From contig NZ_CP081149.1 in the NCBI RefSeq assembly GCF_019665785.1, positions 186,001-250,000 on the forward strand: 64,000 nt of DNA. The letters are read 5' to 3'. This DNA is from Deefgea piscis (GTDB lineage: Bacteria; Pseudomonadota; Gammaproteobacteria; Burkholderiales; Chitinibacteraceae). Position 1 is the first letter of the stretch, and each line of letters begins with the position of its first letter. The notes under the pieces are model-generated. The model ran no database searches. It worked only from the letters and a program-made list of their open reading frames with translations, and had not been told where the DNA came from. Positions 16,485 to 25,351 of the stretch are shown here, piece by piece. Made by a program: the position numbers and the translations under genes.

Positions 16485-18347
16485 ATGTCTGAACTTAATT
16501 TTGCTAGCCTTGGGCTAGCCGAACCACTTTTGCGTGCCGTTGCCGATACGGGCTACACCACACCAACACCGATTCAAGCCCAAGCCATTCCATTGGTGGT
16601 ACAAGGCGGCGATTTACTCGCTGCAGCGCAAACGGGCACCGGTAAAACCGCCGGTTTTACTTTGCCAATTTTGCAATTATTGCTAGCCAAAGAACCACTC
16701 GAAGCCAAAGGTCGTCCGCGTGTTTTGATTTTAACCCCGACGCGTGAACTTGCCGCTCAGGTGGAAGAATCAGTTCAAACGTATTCGAAATACGTCAAAA
16801 TCACTTCAATGGTGGTGTTTGGTGGCGTAAATATTCGTCCACAACAAGCGCGCTTACGCTCGCCGATTGATATTTTGGTGGCGACACCGGGCCGCTTGCT
16901 CGATTTGGTTAATCAACGCTCGGTTGATTTGTCTGGCATTGAAATCTTGGTGCTCGATGAAGCCGATCGTATGCTCGATATGGGCTTCATTCACGACATT
17001 AAAAAATTAATGGCGATTTTCCCCAAAGAGCGTCAAACCTTGCTGTTCTCCGCAACGTTCTCTGATGAAATCAAAGAACTCGCCGACAAGCTACTCAAAA
17101 ACCCAGGTCTGGTTGAAGTAGCGCGCCGTAATACCACTAATGAATTAATTAGCCAGCGTGTGCATTTGGTTGACCGCGATAAAAAATTGCCTTTGTTGAC
17201 GCAATTAATCAAAGACGGCAATTGGCATCAAGTTTTAGTGTTTATGCGCACCAAACATGCGTGTAATAAAGTGGCCGAAAAACTCAATGCGGCCGGCATT
17301 TCGGCGATGGCGATTCATGGCAATAAGAGCCAAAACGCCCGTACCGCCGCACTGGCGCAATTTAAATCTGGCGAATTGCAAGTATTGGTTGCCACCGATA
17401 TTGCCGCGCGCGGTTTAGATATCGAAGAATTGCCACACGTAGTGAATTTTGAATTGCCCAACGTGGCCGAAGATTACGTACATCGGATTGGCCGTACTGG
17501 CCGCGCCGGTTGTACTGGTGAAGCGGTGTCGTTGGTATGTGTTGACGAGTTGAAACTACTCGCCGAAATCGAGCGCATTACTAAGCAAGACATTCCAAAA
17601 TTCTGCTTGGAAGGCTTTGAAGCCGATTTACGCGTGAAGCCAGAACCGATTGTTCGTGGTGGCTTAGGTCGTGATCGCCCTCCTCGCGATCCAAACCGCA
17701 ATCCACGTGCTCCGCGTGGCCCAGCTGCTGCCGGTGGCGCACGCTTAAATGGCGCACGCAGCAAAGCGTTAGCAGAAACGGCTGCGGCACAAACCGCCGC
17801 CAAAAACGAAGCGCGCGCTGAGCGTCGCCCTCGTGCTGACCGTGCTGAAGGCGAAGCTGAACAACGTCGTCCGCGTACCGATGGCGAGCATCGCCGTCCA
17901 CACGCAGAAGGCGCTGCGGATAGCCGTCGTCCACGTGGTGCTACTGATACGCGCCGTCCACGTCCTGATGCATTGGGTGCTGCTGATACGCGTCGCCCAC
18001 GTGATGGCGCGCCACGCAATAGCAATCCACGCAATGCACCGCGTCACGATTCAGTATTGGGCGCTGCGCCTGCACCACGTCGCGAGCGTATTAATTACGA
18101 CGAACAGCAACCAATGAGCAATGCTAATACTTTGCCCGGCGAATTGATGCGCAGTGGTCGTAGTGGCCAAGGCCAAACGCGGGGCTACCAAGGTGGCGGC
18201 CGTAATGGTGGCCCGGGCGTAGCTCGTAATGCCAGTGATGGCTTTGGTGCGCCACGTGGCGATCGTCCACAAAGCCGTGGTCCACGCTCAAGCAGTCCTA
18301 CTGCCGCGCTACTTGGCGGCAGCGGTAATAAACGTCGCGGCGATTAA
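16485..18347 (+). CDS. rhlE: DEAD-box ATP-dependent RNA helicase RhlE
   Basis: A 620-residue RNA helicase for rRNA maturation or RNA remodelling. Helicase motifs run in order: Q motif [10 protein letters not shown], Walker A AQTGTGKT (residues 48-55), PTRELA, TPGR, DEAD with [12 protein letters not shown] (an RhlE feature), SAT, and [10 protein letters not shown]. Residues about 390-620 form a long basic tail rich in Arg, Pro, Ala and Gly, with repeated RRPR units, likely an RNA-binding disordered region. Long open antisense frames under the tail are composition artefacts. A strong terminator follows at 18367. Confidence 0.95.
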   Translation: MSELNFASLGLAEPLLRAVADTGYTTPTPIQAQAIPLVVQGGDLLAAAQTGTGKTAGFTLPILQLLLAKEPLEAKGRPRVLILTPTRELAAQVEESVQTYSKYVKITSMVVFGGVNIRPQQARLRSPIDILVATPGRLLDLVNQRSVDLSGIEILVLDEADRMLDMGFIHDIKKLMAIFPKERQTLLFSATFSDEIKELADKLLKNPGLVEVARRNTTNELISQRVHLVDRDKKLPLLTQLIKDGNWHQVLVFMRTKHACNKVAEKLNAAGISAMAIHGNKSQNARTAALAQFKSGELQVLVATDIAARGLDIEELPHVVNFELPNVAEDYVHRIGRTGRAGCTGEAVSLVCVDELKLLAEIERITKQDIPKFCLEGFEADLRVKPEPIVRGGLGRDRPPRDPNRNPRAPRGPAAAGGARLNGARSKALAETAAAQTAAKNEARAERRPRADRAEGEAEQRRPRTDGEHRRPHAEGAADSRRPRGATDTRRPRPDALGAADTRRPRDGAPRNSNPRNAPRHDSVLGAAPAPRRERINYDEQQPMSNANTLPGELMRSGRSGQGQTRGYQGGGRNGGPGVARNASDGFGAPRGDRPQSRGPRSSSPTAALLGGSGNKRRGD

Positions 18348-18366
18348 GTCCGACAGACAGTCCATC

Positions 18367-18393
18367 AGCCCATGGTTCGCCATGGGCTTTTTT
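18367..18393 (+). terminator. rho-independent terminator of rhlE
   Basis: A perfect 9-bp stem AGCCCATGG / CCATGGGCT with a stable TTCG tetraloop is followed by a run of T. It starts 20 bp after the rhlE stop. Confidence 0.9.
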
Positions 18394-18586
18394 ATGCTCA
18401 AAAAATAAACTCCCGTGCAACAACGCCAAAAAAATAACAAACTGCAACAGCTAAAAACAATCAATAAAATGACGGCCGTAAGATAAACTGACAATAAAGC
18501 TGACTAAATCGATCAACTTCGCAACTGCAATTAAGCCTGATTCAATCTATATACAAGGTCTGTACTGACCGTGACGAGTGCCAAGA

Positions 18587-19771
18587 ATGAGCCCCGAACA
18601 AGCTAAAAAAACCATGCATGACTTACTGCGGATGATGATTCAACACAAAGCATCCGATTTGTTTATTGCCGATGATTTTCCGCCAGCCATGAAGATCAAC
18701 GGCCGAATGACGCCGATTGGGGCACAAAAACTCAATGCCGCAGCCACGCAAGCGCTGGCTTTGGCCATTATGCGAGCCGATCAACAAACCGAGTTTGCTA
18801 AAGAATTTGAATGCAATTTTGCCATTAACCCCGAAGGCATCGGCCGCTTTCGGGTTAATGTCTTTATGCAGCAAGAAAAGGTCGGCATGGTGCTGCGAAC
18901 CATCACCAGCAAGATTCCTAATTTTGATGAATTAGGACTGCCCAAAGTATTAAAAGAAGTGATGATGAGTAAGCGCGGTTTAGTGCTATTGGTTGGCGGC
19001 ACCGGCTCGGGTAAATCAACGACGATGGCGGCGATGATTGATTACCGCAATGAAAACAGCCACGGCCACATCATTACCATCGAAGACCCAATCGAGTATG
19101 TGCATAAAAATAAAAACTGCTTGGTGACGCACCGTGAAGTGGGGCGTGATACCAAAAACTGGTTTGCTGCGCTCAAAAACACGCTGCGCCAAGCGCCAGA
19201 TGTGATTTTAATTGGCGAAATTCGCGACCGAGAAACCATGGAATACGCCATGGCGTTTGCTGAAACCGGCCATCTTTGCATGGGCACTTTGCACGCCAAT
19301 AGTTCCAATCAAGCTTTGGAGCGAATTGTTAATTTCTTCCCTGAAGAGCGCCACCCGCAGCTGTATATGGATTTATCGCTCAATATGCGCGGTATTATTT
19401 CGCAGCGCTTGGTAGCCACTCCCGATGGCAAAGGGCGTAGCGCCGCAATTGAAATCTTGCTCAATACGCCGCTGGTAGCCGATATGATTTTTAAAGGTGA
19501 CGTGGGCGGCGTTAAAACTGCAATGGCCAAGTCCAAAGAACTGGGAATGCAAACCTTTGATATGGCGCTGTTTGAACTGTATGAGGCGGGCAAAATCAGT
19601 ATGGAAGAGGCGCTCAAAAACGCTGATTCACTCAATGAGCTGCGCTTAAATATTAAGCTCAACAGCTTGCATCATCGTAAAGAAGAGCATCACAGCGGGC
19701 TTGAGCATCTCACGCTTGAAGCACAGCAAGAGCCCGAAGAAGAGGCAGAGGCTACCGAAAGCACCAACTAA
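18587..19771 (+). CDS. pilU: type IV pilus retraction ATPase PilU
   Basis: A 394-residue hexameric ATPase of the PilT/PilU family that assists pilus retraction at the cytoplasmic base of the type IV pilus. Walker A is GGTGSGKST, followed by the ASP box and Walker B (VILIGEIRDRE) and His box (GTLHANS). The motif ITIEDPIEYVHKN and the long acidic C-terminal tail (EEEAEATES) favour PilU over PilT. No pilT is adjacent, whereas many relatives have pilT-pilU together. The ATG at 18587 is chosen; a GTG nine bases upstream is possible. Confidence 0.9.
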   Translation: MSPEQAKKTMHDLLRMMIQHKASDLFIADDFPPAMKINGRMTPIGAQKLNAAATQALALAIMRADQQTEFAKEFECNFAINPEGIGRFRVNVFMQQEKVGMVLRTITSKIPNFDELGLPKVLKEVMMSKRGLVLLVGGTGSGKSTTMAAMIDYRNENSHGHIITIEDPIEYVHKNKNCLVTHREVGRDTKNWFAALKNTLRQAPDVILIGEIRDRETMEYAMAFAETGHLCMGTLHANSSNQALERIVNFFPEERHPQLYMDLSLNMRGIISQRLVATPDGKGRSAAIEILLNTPLVADMIFKGDVGGVKTAMAKSKELGMQTFDMALFELYEAGKISMEEALKNADSLNELRLNIKLNSLHHRKEEHHSGLEHLTLEAQQEPEEEAEATESTN

Positions 19772-20265
19772 AGCGAGCCGTGCGCCAATAAGACCATGGT
19801 TTGCGTCGTAAAATATTGCCCGCGAATACATAAATCGGCCTGTGGCAGGCCTTCATTCACAAAGCCCAACTGCTGATACAGCGCTTGGGCTTTGTTGTTA
19901 TCCACGCGCACATTGAGTTCGATACGAAGAAATCCTTGCTGCCATGCTTTAGCCAGCGCAGCCAGCATCAAAGCTCGCCCCAACCCCAAGCCTTGCGCCT
20001 GCGGCAATAAAGCCACGCTTAATACTCCAACATGGGCAGCGTCACCTTGCGGCAATATATCGCACCAACCCACGACGGCATCATCGCACAGCGCAACAAA
20101 ATACACATAGTCGCGATCGACCATGTTTTGGTAATAGCGGAAGGTTTGCTCAATGGGCGGCGCTTGCAAAAAAAACAAAAAGCTTTCTTCTTTACACGCC
20201 GCATCAAACACTTGATGCAAGCCCGAGAAATGCGCGGCATTGAGCGGCAAAATGGCGTAGTTCAT
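19768..20265 (-). CDS. GNAT-family N-acetyltransferase
   Basis: A 165-residue acetyl-CoA-dependent acyltransferase. The acetyl-CoA loop is QGLGLGRALM in the middle of the protein, preceded by the beta strand VLSVALLPQ and followed by RIELNVRVDNNKAQALYQQLGF, a standard GNAT motif B. The substrate is not deducible. Its stop overlaps the end of pilU by 4 bp on the opposite strand, so the two genes converge tightly with no terminator between them. Confidence 0.85.
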   Translation of the reverse strand: MNYAILPLNAAHFSGLHQVFDAACKEESFLFFLQAPPIEQTFRYYQNMVDRDYVYFVALCDDAVVGWCDILPQGDAAHVGVLSVALLPQAQGLGLGRALMLAALAKAWQQGFLRIELNVRVDNNKAQALYQQLGFVNEGLPQADLCIRGQYFTTQTMVLLAHGSL

Positions 20266-20441
20266 CGTTTAGACGCTCAACATCGCCAAGCTTTCTCCCT
20301 CTTTCGAGGCAAGGAGCACGACAGGATCAATAAACACGGCGCAGGGCCGCAAGCAATAAGAGTATGTGGCTTGACGAAGGCCGACCAACAAAGCGCCCCC
20401 GCCGAAATCAATTTAACTCACGATTAGCCACTATACACCTT

Positions 20442-20981
20442 CTATGTATTGCCCTCTTGCGCTTTATTTTTCGGGCGTGTAACACGATACACCGTAAAGG
20501 TGGCAATCAGCAGCAATAGTACCCACACGCTAAAACCCAGCCAGCGCCAAAAACTCCACGTGCTGCTATCGGGCTCGGCCACTTGAATATCTACCACATT
20601 GGGAAACCACGACATCATGTCAAAACGCCAGCCGTAGGAAGTCACTAAGGCGGGTTTCTTTTCAAATTCCAGCGTTTTGGCCTTGGCCTGTAAATCCGCC
20701 GAATTAAACTTAAAGTAATACGGCCAGCCCCAGCCGGTATCAATATTTTTAAACACCCGAATAATATCCGTCGCGTGATTGGTGTAAATGTAATACACAT
20801 CCACCGTCGGCCCATCGCTTGGATTGGCCTTGCTAATCGGCCCATCTTTATCAGTTAATTTCACCTCAACCCCGGTAATGGTGGTGATGGTTTTTTCGGG
20901 TAAATAACAATCCAAAGCCACGGTGCCCACCAGCGCAATCAATGCCAACAGAATCAGGAGTACTTTTCTAAGTTTCAGCAT
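20442..20981 (-). CDS. DUF1523 family membrane protein
   Basis: A 179-residue protein with an N-terminal membrane segment (about residues 7-24) and a second one near the C-terminus (about 145-166), with the central domain probably periplasmic. The segments TDKDGP, VYYIYT and GWGWPYYFKF are typical of DUF1523. The function of the family is unknown. It is monocistronic, and the segment on its 5' side is AT-rich. Confidence 0.75.
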   Translation of the reverse strand: MLKLRKVLLILLALIALVGTVALDCYLPEKTITTITGVEVKLTDKDGPISKANPSDGPTVDVYYIYTNHATDIIRVFKNIDTGWGWPYYFKFNSADLQAKAKTLEFEKKPALVTSYGWRFDMMSWFPNVVDIQVAEPDSSTWSFWRWLGFSVWVLLLLIATFTVYRVTRPKNKAQEGNT

Positions 20982-21313
20982 TCATCACTTCCCTTAAATT
21001 GAAGATGGTATACATTTTATACCGTTATAAAATATGTAAATCACGCTCACTCGATCAATCATCCCTTGATTCAGCACGGAAGATCGCTAAATTTAGCGAG
21101 CGAAATGCTGCCGTAAATTGCACTTGGAATTCTCAGAAAATTCAGTGTAACGTATTCCCAAGTAAGTTGAGTGTCAATCAATCCTTGCACTTTTCCTAGT
21201 AATTCAAGCCCTTACCAATACCCCCATCCCCGTTTTGGTGATAATCACAGCGCAGTATGCTGAGTAACGGCTGCTATAATCTAGCGATTAAATTCTTTTA
21301 ATTGGATAGTCCA
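20982..21313 (+). promoter_or_regulatory. intergenic region with extended -10 promoter for yjdM
   Basis: This 330-bp gap between divergent genes has no credible coding region. TGCTATAAT at 21272-21280 is an extended -10 element about 34 bp upstream of the yjdM ATG, with only a weak -35. The left half is AT-rich and probably carries the promoter of the DUF1523 gene. Confidence 0.5.
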
Positions 21314-21643
21314 ATGTCAAACGCTTGCCCACAATGCACTTTGGAAAACACTTATCCAGATGGCGATAACTATGTTTGTGCTGACTGTGGCTTTGAATGG
21401 CCGATGGTCGCAGAAGTAGAAGAAAGCGATGTGCGCATCGTTAAAGATGCCAATGGCAATGTGCTACAAGACGGCGATTCTGTCGTGGTGGTGAAAGACT
21501 TAAAAGTCAAAGGCACTTCTAGCACGTTAAAAGTCGGCACTAAAATCAAAGGGATCCGCATTGTTGACGGTGACCATGAAGTCGATTGCAAAACCGATTT
21601 GGGCAGCATGATGCTCAAAGCCTGTTTTTTGAAGAAAGCCTGA
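21314..21643 (+). CDS. yjdM: zinc-ribbon protein YjdM (PhnA-like)
   Basis: A 109-residue cytosolic protein. The N-terminal zinc ribbon has CPQC and CADC pairs, and the C-terminal domain carries the conserved DSVVVVKDLKVKG and GTKIKGIRIV segments of the YjdM/PhnA family. Despite the old name, the family is not established as part of phosphonate metabolism. ATG at 21314 is used because the motif MSNACPQC starts there; an in-frame TTG 12 bases upstream is unlikely. Confidence 0.9.
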   Translation: MSNACPQCTLENTYPDGDNYVCADCGFEWPMVAEVEESDVRIVKDANGNVLQDGDSVVVVKDLKVKGTSSTLKVGTKIKGIRIVDGDHEVDCKTDLGSMMLKACFLKKA

Positions 21644-21706
21644 GGCTAGGTGCCTGCAGGGCGGCCTATCAATCGTCAGCAGACCCTCGCAGCGATGACT
21701 GCACCA

Positions 21707-21740
21707 TAAAAAATGCCCGCAATCGATGCGGGCATTTTTG
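21707..21740. terminator. bidirectional terminator between yjdM and gnd
   Basis: AAAAATGCCCGC pairs with GCGGGCATTTTT around a seven-base loop (AATCGAT). T-runs occur on both strands, so it can serve the convergent genes on both sides. Confidence 0.85.
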
Positions 21741-21773
21741 TAGCTGCTAATTACTCTAATTACTTAATGGCAG

Positions 21774-22685
21774 TTATTTTTTTGATACTGCATGGCCACC
21801 AAAGGCATTGCGCATCATCGACAATAATTTCATTGCGTAATCGTCATTACCACGTGAAGCAAAACGTGCGTACAAGGCGCTCGACATTACTGGTGCAGGA
21901 ATGCCCAATTCAACCGATTCCAGTACTGACCAACGGCCTTCACCTGAGTCAGGAACAAAGGCGTTTAAATCAGCCAATTCAGTGTCTTGCTGTAAAGTAT
22001 CAGCGATTAAATCTAGCAACCATGAGCGAACCACAGAGCTATGACGCCAGGTTTCAGAAATCGCTGCCACATCCAAATCGAATTCTTCTTTGGCTTTGAG
22101 CATCGCAAAGCCTTCAGCAAACGCTTGCATCATGCCGTATTCGATACCGTTGTGTAGCATCTTGGTGTAGTGGCCTGAGCCTGCTGGACCAGTGTGTGTC
22201 CAACCGCGATCAGCGCCCGGCGCCAAGATTTTCATAAATGGTTCGGCCATCGCAGCTGCGTCTTTTTCGCCACCAAACATCAAGCAGTAGCCGTTTTGCA
22301 GCCCCCAAACACCACCTGAAACACCTGCATCAACAAATTTAATATTCATTGCGGCCAATTCAGCACCGTGGCGTTGGCTGTCTTTATACATGGCATTAGC
22401 ACCGTCGATGATCAAATCACCCGGAGCGAGCAAGGTTTTCATTTCGTCGAATGCGGCCTCAGAGATCGCGCCGGATGGCAACATCAGCCAGACCACGCGT
22501 GGCGTTGGCAATGCGGCAATCAATTCAGGTACGCTGGCAAATGCTTTGAAGTTAGCTTCTTCTTGCGCCAGTTGGCTACGGGTGTCAGCACTGACGTCAA
22601 AGCCAAAGACCGTCGCTCCGCCTCGAGAGAGTCGACGTGCCATATTGCCGCCCATTTTACCTAAACCGATCATTGCGATATTCAT
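21774..22685 (-). CDS. gnd: 6-phosphogluconate dehydrogenase, decarboxylating (short form)
   Basis: A 303-residue enzyme that converts 6-phosphogluconate to ribulose 5-phosphate in the pentose phosphate pathway. It has an N-terminal Rossmann motif MIGLGKMGGNMARRL, the substrate segment DAGVSGGVWG and the catalytic Lys/Asn region SGHYTKMLHNGIEYGMMQ. About 300 residues is the length of the YqeC/GndA-like form, not the 470-residue E. coli type. The start is the ATG at MNIAMIGLGK, preceded by an AAGGAA ribosome site; a longer in-frame reading to 22742 is not needed. Confidence 0.93.
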   Translation of the reverse strand: MNIAMIGLGKMGGNMARRLSRGGATVFGFDVSADTRSQLAQEEANFKAFASVPELIAALPTPRVVWLMLPSGAISEAAFDEMKTLLAPGDLIIDGANAMYKDSQRHGAELAAMNIKFVDAGVSGGVWGLQNGYCLMFGGEKDAAAMAEPFMKILAPGADRGWTHTGPAGSGHYTKMLHNGIEYGMMQAFAEGFAMLKAKEEFDLDVAAISETWRHSSVVRSWLLDLIADTLQQDTELADLNAFVPDSGEGRWSVLESVELGIPAPVMSSALYARFASRGNDDYAMKLLSMMRNAFGGHAVSKK

Positions 22686-22867
22686 GCTATTTCCTTTGTA
22701 TTGATTGCCCCGCCGAATACTTAAATTCGAAGCGTAAATCATGCAGTTTTATCGGGATATTCTCTACCACCGAAGCACTAGGCATGCTTTTTTTTGATTT
22801 GTATTAAAGTTTCATGAGAGCGTAACGCCTAAGCTAGGCGCAAATTCTCACGTTGGGTTACGCTATT

Positions 22868-23881
22868 ATGCCTTCTTTAGCACCACATTTGCCGCAATTA
22901 ATTTGCCCTGCTGGTAGTTTACCAGCCCTAAAAGCAGCAGTTCAGTCTGGTGCTGATGCGGTTTATCTTGGTTTTAAGAATGCGACCAATGCCCGCAATT
23001 TCGCTGGGCTTAATTTTACCGACTCACAGCTTAAATCGGGTGTTGAATATGCACAATCCCAAGGTCGGGAAGTACTCATTGCCATTAACACGTACCCGCA
23101 AGCGGGTCGAACCGCTGAATGGCATGCTTCAATCGACGCCGCAGCCGACTTAGGCGCCAATGCGGTGATCTTGGCCGACTTGGGTTTACTTGAGTACGCC
23201 ACCCGCCGCCACCCCCAGTTACGCCGCCATTTATCAGTGCAAGGTTCCGCCACCAATTTTGAAGCGGTGAACCTCGCATATGAACATTTTGGCATTAGCC
23301 GCGCCGTTCTGCCACGGGTTTTGACTTTGCCACAAATCGAATACGTCATTAAAAACACCCCCGTCGAAATCGAAGTGTTTGGTTTTGGTAGCTTGTGCGT
23401 AATGGCCGAAGGCCGCTGTATTTTATCGAGCTATGCAACCGGCGAATCGCCAAATACCCATGGTGTGTGTTCACCTGCAAGCCATGTGCAATGGCTACCT
23501 AAGGGCGATACCCTTGATACCCGCTTAAATGGCATTTTGATCGACCATTTTGAAAAAGACGAACCTGCCGGTTATCCAACTCTGTGTAAAGGCCGCTTTG
23601 AAGTCGGCGACGCTAGCTATTACGCGATGGAAGAGCCAACTAGCCTTAATGCATTGTCGGTATTGCCCGAGCTGATCCGCATGGGCGTGAAAGCCATTAA
23701 AGTCGAAGGCCGACAACGCAGCCCGGCTTATGTCAGCGAAGTGACCAAAACACTCCGTGCGGCGATTGATGCAGCGAGCGATCCACGCTATTCGGTCAAA
23801 CCCGCGTGGCAACAGGCACTCAGTAAAGTATCGGAAGGGCATCAACAAACGCTTGGGGCGTATAGCCGACCTTGGCGCTAA
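22868..23881 (+). CDS. ubiU: O2-independent ubiquinone hydroxylation protein UbiU (peptidase U32 family)
   Basis: A 337-residue protein that forms a heterodimer with UbiV for oxygen-independent ring hydroxylation in ubiquinone synthesis. It opens with the U32 signature LICPAGSLPALKAAVQSGADAVY (first part seen at residues 11-20). The iron-sulfur cysteines occur in LCVMAEGRC, HGVCSP and TLCKGRF, matching the four-cysteine set of UbiU. The start is the ATG at MPSLAPH. It is followed after 70 bp by ubiV and then ubiT: the usual ubiUVT cluster. Confidence 0.93.
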   Translation: MPSLAPHLPQLICPAGSLPALKAAVQSGADAVYLGFKNATNARNFAGLNFTDSQLKSGVEYAQSQGREVLIAINTYPQAGRTAEWHASIDAAADLGANAVILADLGLLEYATRRHPQLRRHLSVQGSATNFEAVNLAYEHFGISRAVLPRVLTLPQIEYVIKNTPVEIEVFGFGSLCVMAEGRCILSSYATGESPNTHGVCSPASHVQWLPKGDTLDTRLNGILIDHFEKDEPAGYPTLCKGRFEVGDASYYAMEEPTSLNALSVLPELIRMGVKAIKVEGRQRSPAYVSEVTKTLRAAIDAASDPRYSVKPAWQQALSKVSEGHQQTLGAYSRPWR

Positions 23882-23951
23882 GACGCACCTAATTTACAAA
23901 AGCCACGCCGCCAGCGCGGCTTTTCAGTTTTAAATTCATCGAGGAAGATCC

Positions 23952-24839
23952 ATGCAACTCACTCTTGGCCCGCTGCTTTACTATTGGTCACGCCAAGCCA
24001 CACTCGATTTTTATGCCGCTGCTGCCGATTGGGATGTGAGCACGATTTATCTGGGTGAAGTGGTTTGCGCTCGCCGCCATGAATTACGCACTAGCGATTG
24101 GTTGGCGCTCGGCCAGCAATTATGCCAAGCCGGCAAAACCGTCGTTTACAGCTCGCAAGCTTTGCTCGAATCGGGTTCGGATTTATCGTCATTACGCCGT
24201 TTTGCCAAAGAAGGCGGCTTACTCGAAGCCAATGATTTGGGCGCAGTAAAAATCGCGCGCGATTTAGCGATTCCATATATTGCTGGCCCGCATCTGAATA
24301 TTTACAACGGCGCCACGCTCGACTGGCATCAAGCCGCAGGCGCCATTCGCTGGCTACCCTCGCTCGAAGCGAGTCGCGCAGCGATTGTGGCGACATTGGC
24401 AGAAGCCAAATTACCGATTGAAACCGAAATCTTTGCCCATGGCCGCTTGCCACTGGCTTTTTCTGCGCGCTGCTTTACCGCCAGGCATTACGATTTAAGC
24501 AAAGATGCCTGTGAATTTAAGTGTATCGAGCACGCCGATGGCCAGTTGCTCAAAACACGCGAAGGGCAAGACTTCTTGCGTCTAAACGGTATTCAAACGC
24601 AATCGGCAGCTTGCCATGCCTTAATTTATGATTTGGCCAGCGTCACCAACTTGGGTGCCAGCCATTTACGCATTAGTCCACAAGCAGAGTTTACCGATGA
24701 AATTGTTGCCGCCTACGCCGCAGCGCTCGCTCAGCCGACATCGGCGACGCAATTTGATTGGCAACGTATTAATCCCGAAGGTCTGGTCAATGGCTATTGG
24801 CATGGCCAAGCAGGCATTTGCATGAAGGAAACCGTATGA
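23952..24839 (+). CDS. ubiV: O2-independent ubiquinone hydroxylation protein UbiV
   Basis: A 295-residue U32-family protein and partner of UbiU. Four cysteines expected to hold a 4Fe-4S cluster are visible: GEVVCARRHELR near residue 36, SARCFTARH, and DACEFKC. The VYSSQALLES segment and GPHLNIYN are typical of the family. A GC-rich imperfect hairpin (23897-23924) in the ubiU-ubiV gap could tune relative expression. Its stop overlaps the ubiT start by 4 bp. Confidence 0.93.
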   Translation: MQLTLGPLLYYWSRQATLDFYAAAADWDVSTIYLGEVVCARRHELRTSDWLALGQQLCQAGKTVVYSSQALLESGSDLSSLRRFAKEGGLLEANDLGAVKIARDLAIPYIAGPHLNIYNGATLDWHQAAGAIRWLPSLEASRAAIVATLAEAKLPIETEIFAHGRLPLAFSARCFTARHYDLSKDACEFKCIEHADGQLLKTREGQDFLRLNGIQTQSAACHALIYDLASVTNLGASHLRISPQAEFTDEIVAAYAAALAQPTSATQFDWQRINPEGLVNGYWHGQAGICMKETV

Positions 24840-25267
24840 ACATCCCAGCGCCGTTGATTAAATTACTGGCCGTACTCCCCGAAACACCGCCCACCGCCGT
24901 TACGGTGACGCTGCTCAATTTGGTTCGCAAACAATTGTGGCCCGAAGAAGATTTTGCGTGGTGGGAAGGCCGGCAAGTACGGATGGCGGTTAGCGATTTA
25001 AACTGGGGTATTACGCTAAGCTACCAGAATGGCCGCTTTGTATGTGGCGATACCCCTGCAGATGTCACATTAACCGCCAGCTTGGCTGATTATTGGTTAA
25101 TTGCGCGGCGACAAGAAGATCCAGACACCTTGTTTTTTCAGCGCCGCCTGAGCATCACTGGTGATACCGAGTTGGGCCTAACGCTAAAAAACTTAATGGA
25201 TGCGACCGATTTCTCGCCGCTATTTGCGCGCTTGCCGAGCAGCGTGCGGATGAGATTAAACGTTTAA
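24836..25267 (+). CDS. ubiT: ubiquinone anaerobic biosynthesis accessory factor UbiT (SCP2 domain)
   Basis: A 143-residue protein with a sterol-carrier (SCP2) domain covering most of its length (about 40-140; ISLS-like strand, then LFFQRRLSITGDTELGL, the UbiT/UbiJ signature). It binds isoprenoid quinone intermediates and serves the anaerobic pathway. ATG at MNIPAPLIK, overlapping the ubiV stop (ATGA), is chosen over a longer in-frame reading. The three genes together allow ubiquinone synthesis without oxygen. Confidence 0.92.
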   Translation: MNIPAPLIKLLAVLPETPPTAVTVTLLNLVRKQLWPEEDFAWWEGRQVRMAVSDLNWGITLSYQNGRFVCGDTPADVTLTASLADYWLIARRQEDPDTLFFQRRLSITGDTELGLTLKNLMDATDFSPLFARLPSSVRMRLNV

Positions 25268-25330
25268 ACCGTCTGTTGCCGTTGAGTTCTCGCCAAAGTT
25301 GGCGGCGAGCAAACCCAACGTCAACCCAGC
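25268..25330. repeat. imperfect hairpin repeat between convergent genes
   Basis: GTCTGTTGCCGTTGAG...CTCGCC (about 25271-25294) pairs imperfectly with GGCGAGCAAACCCAACGTCAAC (about 25303-25324). The sequence resembles the ends of the element at 47254-47520. Lying between the stops of ubiT and the chemoreceptor, it may end transcription on both sides. Confidence 0.45.
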
Positions 25331-25351
25331 CTAATCGCCAATGGCGGTCGA

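Noticed and set aside
17474..18272. Several long open frames antisense and out of frame within the 3' part of rhlE
   Set aside because: They arise from the repetitive Arg/Pro/Ala-coding tail; the products are low-complexity Arg/Ser/Ala strings with no ribosome sites.
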